Shown here in pieces: positions 58,201 to 64,000 of a stretch of 64,000 nt of DNA. Where the stretch lies: NCBI GenBank assembly GCA_034509755.1, contig CM067542.1, positions 15,505,001 through 15,569,000 on the forward strand. Reading direction: 5' to 3'. A program made the translations under genes and the position numbers. The first letter of the stretch is position 1. Each line of letters begins with the position of its first letter. The notes below the pieces were generated by a model. The model was not told the origin of the DNA and did no database searches. It saw nothing but the letters and a program-made list of their open reading frames with translations. Source of the stretch: Anisodus tanguticus. Lineage: Eukaryota; Streptophyta; Magnoliopsida; Solanales; Solanaceae.

Positions 58201-61200
58201 GAGCCAACTGCCAACTAGAAGGTAATAATGCTCTCTGTAGTAGAACAGCTTCCAATGGAGAAATTTAACGGATGCTGGCCATGTAGCGCAAACATAAACA
58301 TGAGTTTCATGTATAGTGTGGACTGTGGAGTCATAATCAAAGTTGGGTGTTTGAAAATTAGGAACATGATACCATTTTTTTTAGTTTTTGTGTAGTGATA
58401 TACCGATAAGACATTGAAGTTTAGAGATCTTCAAAGTCTTGTAAAACACATAAAAACAATTTTTAGCATTATTTTATTTCATTAGTTCTTTATGGTGCTC
58501 TTTTTGTGGAGCTTGATGAGTTCTAATAGCTTGTTTGGTCAAGCTTCTCGGAGGCTAAAAACACTTGTTTTTTTTCTTTCCAAAAGCACCTTTTCCCTAG
58601 ATTTGAGGTGTTTGTCCAACAAAAAAAGGTGCTTTTGAGGAGCAACAGAAGCATTCTTTCTGCTGTTGGGAAGAAGCTATAAATTTTTTGCTATTTTCCA
58701 AAACCAGAAGCAAAATAATCAATTTTTAAGACAAAAATAATATCCTTACTATAAATTTATATTTACCAAACTATCCCTCATTAACTTTAATGCATATATC
58801 TTTCAATTAAATATAAACTATTCTTTTTGGTTCCCACCGTCTCTTTTCCTTTTATTTTCTTTTTTCTGTCTCTTCTCAATTTCCTCTTTGGAATTGTCCG
58901 TCAACTATAAATTACTTCTCCCTTTTTTCTACCGTCCCTTTCCTCAATTTCTCCTCTCCCTCTCTGCAACAACAAATTATTGCTAGAAAAAATACAAGTT
59001 AATATTTTCACATAATTTCAAAGGCTTCCCATCATAAATATTTTAAATTATTTCAGTGTAAACAGTCCTAATAGTAAACGTTTCATGGTACTTGTCCTTT
59101 TTCGTAATTTGACACTCAAAAAACACTTTTTGAAAAGATTGCCCAAACACAATCTATTTATCAATTACTGAAATAAGCACTTCTCAAATGCTGGCCAAAC
59201 ACAAACTGCTTTTCTCCCGAAGTGATTTTCTGAAAAGCTGTTTTGAGGAAAGTGCTTCTCAATATAAGCAGTTTTTGGCAGCTTGACCAAACAGGCTCTA
59301 AGTTCTGCTGCCGTTCACTACCATAGTTGTATTTGCTATAGTATTTAGCAACACTAGATTTATTTCAACTCAGTACTGTTTTCTCGTCCTCACTTTTTCT
59401 ATTTGGTTATTCTGCAGATATATCAAGCCTGTTGTTGCTGATGTTGCTGTGGTTGCAAAATGTCATTTAAGTGCTCTTTATAGGCATGAAAAAGGAAAAC
59501 TTTTTGCCCAGCTGGTTGACTTACTTCAGTTCTATGAAGGTTTTGAAATTGATGACCATTTAGGGAGACAAATGACTGATGATGAGGTGCTTCAGGCTCA
59601 TTATGATCGTTTCCAGTCATTCCAGCTTCTTGCATTTAAGAAGATACCCAAGGTCTGTTTTGATTTCTGTTTCTTTTGATGATGATGAGCAGCTCTGGAT
59701 ATTATTGTCTTAATATAATGTCACTCTTTGTGGACAATCCAACTGTATCATATGCAATTTGTTTACCTCTCTCTCTCTCTCTCTCTCCGTTGTTTCTGTA
59801 GCTACGGGAACTTGCAATGGCAAATGTTGGTGCAATAAACAGGCGCGCTGATCTATCTAAGAAACTTTCTGTGCTAACTCCTGAGGAGCTGAAAGATTTA
59901 GTATGCCTGAAGGTTCGTGAAATGGCTTTTTACTAACTCCAATATATGACATAAAATAGGATCATTGTGCATTATTTATCATGTAAAGTTCTTCTATATA
60001 CAAATTGTAAAGGGTGCAAGTTAGAGTTCACCCTTTTCACATTTTTCTCGAGGAAAAACTTCTACCTACTCGGATATACTAAGGACTCAGGTGCCCTACT
60101 TGTCTTGTAGAAGTTAGTTGTTGGGTGCTAAAGCTGTTGGTGGAAGGATACTAAAACCCTTCAGTGATATTCTTGGACGGTGTTGATAGTCATGTTTGTA
60201 TGGCTTCTATTATTGTACCTCGTTCCTCAAATTCTATGAGAAGTAGATTTCAGCGGAAGTAGTGACACTTAGATGATGACTAAATCAACTTTTCTGACAG
60301 TTAATGACTTAGCACACTATACAATGTTGATACAACCAGAATGTATATCACTTTCTTAAAGATTCAAAAATAGGTTAGCCCTGAAGGACTAATTATCTCT
60401 GTAAACCATTGATTCAATGTGTTTTCCTCTCCGGTGAACCTACAAAAAACGGAATCTGGATAATTTACACTGTTTGACTCGCTTCATTTATTTGAACGTA
60501 TTGGGGTCTATTTGAGATGCCAACTCCTCCTTGTCTATTTCCATATCAGTGTGATTCCAGGTCGTTCTTGCCAAATAAGATTAATTATACCTTCCGTTCA
60601 GATTGTTGCCGAGGGTATCTAAAAATGATTAACTTGTTTACCTTTGAAATGATGGAGCAAATGATTGTTCATTTCGGGGCATTGAGGTCTATGACGACCC
60701 ACAAAAGAAAAAGAAGAAATTTAAGGCTTATGACTAGAACTTCTGGGCTATTTATTTAGCTGTATGACAAAAGCTAAAACATGTTTGTTAGAAAATATGT
60801 TCATTGAAGTGGATTTCTGATCATTGCTGTTTGATGTGGCAGTTAGTCTGTGCGCTCCCCCTTATCTCTATCAATTTAGAGAGCTGCATCTCTCAAGCTA
60901 ACCTTGCTTGTTATATTTGCAAATAATACAGATTACTGTTCCTTAACAAAAAAAGGTACACAGATTTCTATTGCTCTATGCTTTCTGAGTGATATCACGC
61001 CGGATAGTACTCTTAAATTGTTAAGTCAGTTGTATGTTGGTGCCTAGAAAATGCATCTTGTACTTCAAAATTGCTTTCTGGTTGTTATTGCTAAATGTTT
61101 AATATTAGTGCATTTGCTCTCTTCCTCTATGGTAGTTATACTCGCCTATCTCCACGATAGCATGATAATTATTTTCTGCAAGATTGTTATTGCTTGTTGT

Positions 61201-62644
61201 CTGATACCTCCTCCTGGATTGCAGCTAAAACTGATATCAGTTGATGATCCATGTTCAGATAGAGTTGATTTCTTAATTGAAGTAATGGTATCTTTCTTCG
61301 AGAGACAACAGTCACAGAAAGAGGCCATAAATGCTCTTCCCCTTTACCCTAATGAGCAAATAATGTGGGATGAAAGCCTTGTACCAAGCATCAACTACAC
61401 TGGGGAAGGATGCCTGGCACTTCCAAAGCTCAACTTACAGTTCTTGACACTTCATGATTATCTTCTTAGAAACTTTAACCTCTTTCGCCTTGAATCGACT
61501 TATGAAATCCGTGAGGACATCCAAGAAGCTGTGCCACATCTCCTTGCTCATATCAATAATGAAGGAGAGCCGGCATTTCGAGGTTGGTCGAGAATGGCTG
61601 TGCCAATTAAAGAATTTAAGATTACAGAGGTAAAACAACCAAATATAGGTGAAGTAAAGCCATCTGCTGTAACAGCAGAAGTTACTTTCAGCATCTCCAG
61701 CTACAAATCACAAATAAGATCAGAGTGGAATGCACTTAAAGAGCACGATGTTCTCTTTTTACTGTCTATTCGTCCTTCATTTGAACCTCTCAGTGCCGAA
61801 GAGGCTGCTAATGCAACTGTACCACAGAGGCTTGGTCTTCAGTGTGTACGCGGCTGTGAAATAATTGAGATGCGTGATGAGGAGGGAATTCTTATGAACG
61901 ATTTTACTGGGAGAATCAAGCGGGACGAGTGGAAACCCCCAAAAGGAGACCTTAGAACTGTAACTATTGCGCTTGACACAGCACAGTACCATATGGATGT
62001 TGGTGATATAGCAGAGAAAGGCGCTGAAGATATTTATGGTACATTTAATATATTGATGAGAAGGAAACCGAAGGAGAATAATTTCAAAGCCATATTAGAA
62101 TCTATAAGAGATCTGATGAATGAAACATGCATAGTTCCTGACTGGTTGCACGACATATTTTTGGGCTATGGAAATCCTTCTGCAGCACAGTGGACTAACA
62201 TGCCAGACCTCCTTGAAACAGTGGATTTTAAAGATACCTTCCTAGATGCTGATCATGTTAGGGAAAGTTTCCCTGATTATCTGGTATTTATTGTCTTTAT
62301 TTCTCTTTGGTACTTATGCTGGTGTGTTCATTATACTCACTATATCTTTTTTATCTGTTTCCTCATCTTCTTTGTTCTAGGTTTGCTTTGTCAACCAAGA
62401 TGGCATAGAAAACTTGCAACCAAGCCCCCCCTTTAGGATTAAGCTTCCTAGGAATCTGAAAGGGAAAGCTCATGCTCTTCCTGGAAGTGAGAATTCCACT
62501 ATAGCTTCAGCTGATGCTCTGGGCATGCCAGAAGTTCATTCTGAAAGAGATAAGCTTATTGTCGAAGCATATATCCCTCCTGATCCAGGTCCATATCCTC
62601 AGGATCAACCAAAGCGGAACTCAGTTAGATTTACCCCGACACAG
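52205..62644 (+). CDS. AQR: Aquarius / EMB2765 intron-binding spliceosomal RNA helicase, exons 1-11 (3' part outside window)
   Basis: Eleven exons with GT-AG borders keep one frame of 878 codons: 52205-52484, 53418-53560, 55359-55448, 57003-57065, 57660-57746, 57835-57984, 58070-58221, 59418-59652, 59802-59912, 61225-62283 and 62381-62644. The start is MTKVYGTGTYDFRRHRVAEY. Conserved blocks include RVMILEVSQYLENYLWPNFD, NEKFRENVAAWICF, GEGCLALPKLNLQFLTLHDY, NLFRLESTYEIREDI and RRKPKENNFKAILESIRDLM. The last ends DQPKRNSVRFTPTQ, just before where the family's Walker-type helicase core begins. The product is the N-terminal helical (ARM-like) region and accessory domains of a helicase that binds the intron upstream of the branch point in the active spliceosome. 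It acts in the nucleus, and loss is embryo-lethal in Arabidopsis. No internal stops were seen, so the gene appears intact. Confidence 0.95.
52931..53022 (-). mobile_element. SINE 3' end in intron 1 of AQR
   Basis: On the minus strand the stretch reads GGTAAGGCGTGGGTACATCA, then CCCACTTGTGGGATTACACT and AGGTATGTTATTGTC. This matches the common Solanaceae SINE tail, from memory. The pol III head is not visible, so it is a 5'-truncated or decayed copy. Confidence 0.6.
53732..53905 (-). mobile_element. SINE (5' truncated) in intron 2 of AQR
   Basis: On the minus strand it has box B GGTTCAAATCC (about 53869-53879), then a body with CACCAGCCCAAGCCTTGGTG and GGGAGATAGCAGGTATCCCG, and ends GACACCACGATCATAAAAAA. 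This is the pattern of a widespread Solanaceae SINE. Box A and the first bases are diverged or missing. No clear target duplication. Confidence 0.7.
56217..56454. mobile_element. Stowaway-type MITE in intron 3 of AQR
   Basis: 238 bp with terminal inverted repeats CTCCCTCCGTCCCAATTTAT and TTGGGACAGAGGGG, flanked by TA (56215-56216 and 56455-56456). It is related to the MITE at 46174-46386. Confidence 0.9.
58527..59298. mobile_element. PIF/Harbinger-like MITE in intron 7 of AQR
   Basis: 772 bp with inverted ends TAGCTTGTTTGGTCAAGCTT (left) and GCAGCTTGACCAAACAGGCTC (right), flanked by TAA (58524-58526 and 59299-59301). A 3-bp TAA target with a GCCTGTTTGG-type terminus suggests PIF/Harbinger. 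Longer imperfect complementarity continues inward with repeated AAGTGCTTTT/AAAAGCAC motifs. No coding capacity. Confidence 0.7.
59767..59787 (+). repeat. CT microsatellite in the acceptor region of AQR exon 9
   Basis: About ten CT units lie 14 bases before the AG of exon 9 (acceptor at 59800-59801). They serve as part of its polypyrimidine tract. Confidence 0.8.
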
Positions 62645-62780
62645 GTACACATTACTTCACATCACATCACATCATAGGTCCCTAATATCTAAAATGCTGT
62701 CATTTGTTTTCTCATAATTGAAAAAAGGGGTAGCCGAATAATTAGTACTATTGTCCCATGTGAGAGTGCAGTATTTAATA

Positions 62781-63626
62781 AGACAAGAAATATGTTCTAG
62801 GGGCAAAGTGAAATATAGAATGGCTTTGTAGTTAACTATAAGTTCAAGCTGACGTTATAGTAATACTGAATGCTGTATGGGATTCTTGAGTCGGTGCATT
62901 TATTTATGAAGAGTCCACAATGGAAGCAAAGGATCCCTTCCACTTGTTCCAAAATGTTTGTCATGTTCTGCTTCCTAGATTTAGACTACATGAACTTTGA
63001 GCAGTACTTTGATATTGATTTTTCGCCGTCTTGATATGAAGAGAATTGCAACATATGTTAACAAGACAAGAAATATGTTCTAGGGGCGAGTGAAATATAG
63101 AATGGCTTTGTAGTTAACTATAAGTTCAAGCTGACGTTATAGTAATACTGAATGCTGTATGGGATTCTTGAGTCGGTGCATTTATTTATGAAGAGTCCAC
63201 AATGGAAGCGAAGGATCCCTTCCACTTGTTCCAAAATGTTTGTCATGTTCTGCTTCCTAGATTTAGACTACATGAACTTTGAGCAGTACTTTGATATTGA
63301 TTTTTCGCCGTCTTGATATGAAGAGAATTGCAACAAATGTTAACAAGACAAGAAATATGTTCTAGGGGCAAAGTGAAATATAGAATGGCTTTGTAGTTAA
63401 CTATAAGTTCAAGCTGACGTTATAGTAATACTGAATGCTGTATGGGATTCTTGAGTCGGTGCATTTATTTATGAAGAGTCCACAATGGAAGCGAAGGATC
63501 CCTTCCACTTGTTCCAAAATGTTTGTCATGTTCTGCTTCCTAGATTTAGACTGCATGAACTTTGAGCAGTACTTTGATATTGATTTTTCGCCGTCTTGAT
63601 ATGAAGAGAATTGCAACATATGCTAC
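62781..63626 (+). repeat. Three tandem copies of a 282-bp unit in AQR intron 11
   Basis: Units begin AGACAAGAAATATGTTCTAG at 62781, 63064 and 63346, with spacings of 283 and 282. The third ends at about 63626. Copies differ at only a handful of positions, so the array formed recently. The unit contains no ORF of note and no transposon ends. Confidence 0.92.
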
Positions 63627-64000
63627 TTTTGGTGTAGTTTCCAAGTGTTTAAATTTTAATCTTAAAATTAGTAATTTTGTCTAGTCTAATTTAGCTTCGG
63701 AAGTTGGTCCAGCTAGAGCCCGATAAATGGAAAGTTACAACAAATTATGGATGGAGGGAGTGCTTGGGATTAAGAAGTAGTTGTTGCACTCAGGGATTTT
63801 TTGAGGCTAGTGAATCTCGTGGTGTATAGAATCCTAAGTAGAGCGTAATGAACATAAAGGATTCATATAGTCGGCTCCGACTAGTTTGGGACTGAGGCAT
63901 AGTGGATTTGCTTGATTTAACAAGATTCTATCTGTTTTAAAGACCAGAGGGAAAACAAAGTAAAATCTGCAGTGCTCCTCTCACGCTGTTGTCTTACTTC
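63627..64000 (+). other. Remainder of AQR intron 11
   Basis: No exon matching the next expected coding block (start of the helicase core) is seen before the window ends. The intron continues past 64000. Confidence 0.6.

Noticed and set aside
61051..61224. Upstream extension of AQR exon 10 with its own ATG
   Set aside because: The open frame continues upstream, but its sequence (MHLVLQNCFLVVIAK) is not family-like, and a good acceptor (TTGCAG at 61219-61224) restores the conserved frame from exon 9.
62284..62436. Read-through of AQR exon 10 into the following sequence
   Set aside because: After FPDYL a GT donor is present. The read-through is hydrophobic and unlike the family, whereas exon 11 from 62381 gives conserved sequence in a different frame.

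Overview
The window is nuclear DNA from a dicot, most likely a member of the Solanaceae. The signs are an integrated plant pararetrovirus resembling the Solendovirus-type integrants known from tobacco and tomato relatives, tRNA-derived SINEs of Solanaceae type, many Ty1/copia elements, and exon sequences typical of dicots. Two real host genes were found, both for well-known plant families. Almost everything between them is layered transposable elements.

Layout. 1-1.04 kb: 5' end of a copia element on the minus strand (LTR plus start of gag). 1.4-6.7 kb: complete but decayed copia element A, minus strand, with a near-perfect target duplication. 7.2-9.4 kb: intact single-exon gene for a plant calmodulin-binding protein, minus strand. 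10-15.2 kb: a diverged LTR-gag fragment and a truncated copia element B, which ends in a head-to-head inverted copy of its own reverse transcriptase (to 15.8 kb). 15.8-24.7 kb: an 8.9-kb endogenous pararetrovirus with promoter, tRNA-Met primer site, movement protein, coat protein, protease-RT-RNase H and the two ends of a last ORF. Its order is circularly permuted, as expected if a circular viral genome was opened inside that last ORF. 24.9-25.1 kb: a SINE. 26.8-36.4 kb: copia element D (LTRs of about 0.8 kb), with a 3.3-kb hAT transposon inside its gag. 37.1-37.4 kb: a second SINE. 38.2-40.3 kb: a 2.1-kb solo LTR. 40.6-45.9 kb: copia element C with a perfect target duplication. 46.2-49.9 kb: a Stowaway MITE, TRIM pieces and a truncated copia element E. 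49.85-50.19 kb: a fragment that looks like the first exon of a plastid-targeted protein gene. 52.2-62.6 kb: the first eleven exons (878 codons) of the plant Aquarius/EMB2765 spliceosomal helicase, running off the right edge. Its introns hold SINE fragments, two MITEs and a threefold tandem repeat.

How the parts relate. In Arabidopsis the Aquarius homologue (At2g38770) and a calmodulin-binding-protein gene (At2g38800) are close neighbours, from memory. The two host genes here therefore look like a conserved gene pair pushed about 43 kb apart by insertions. Copia elements A, B, C and E belong to one family (short LTRs of about 185-205 bp, same gag and pol) and lie in both orientations. None of the transposon or viral reading frames is intact. 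Stops, frameshifts and truncations show that all are relics, although their non-coding parts and inverted repeats could still be transcribed.
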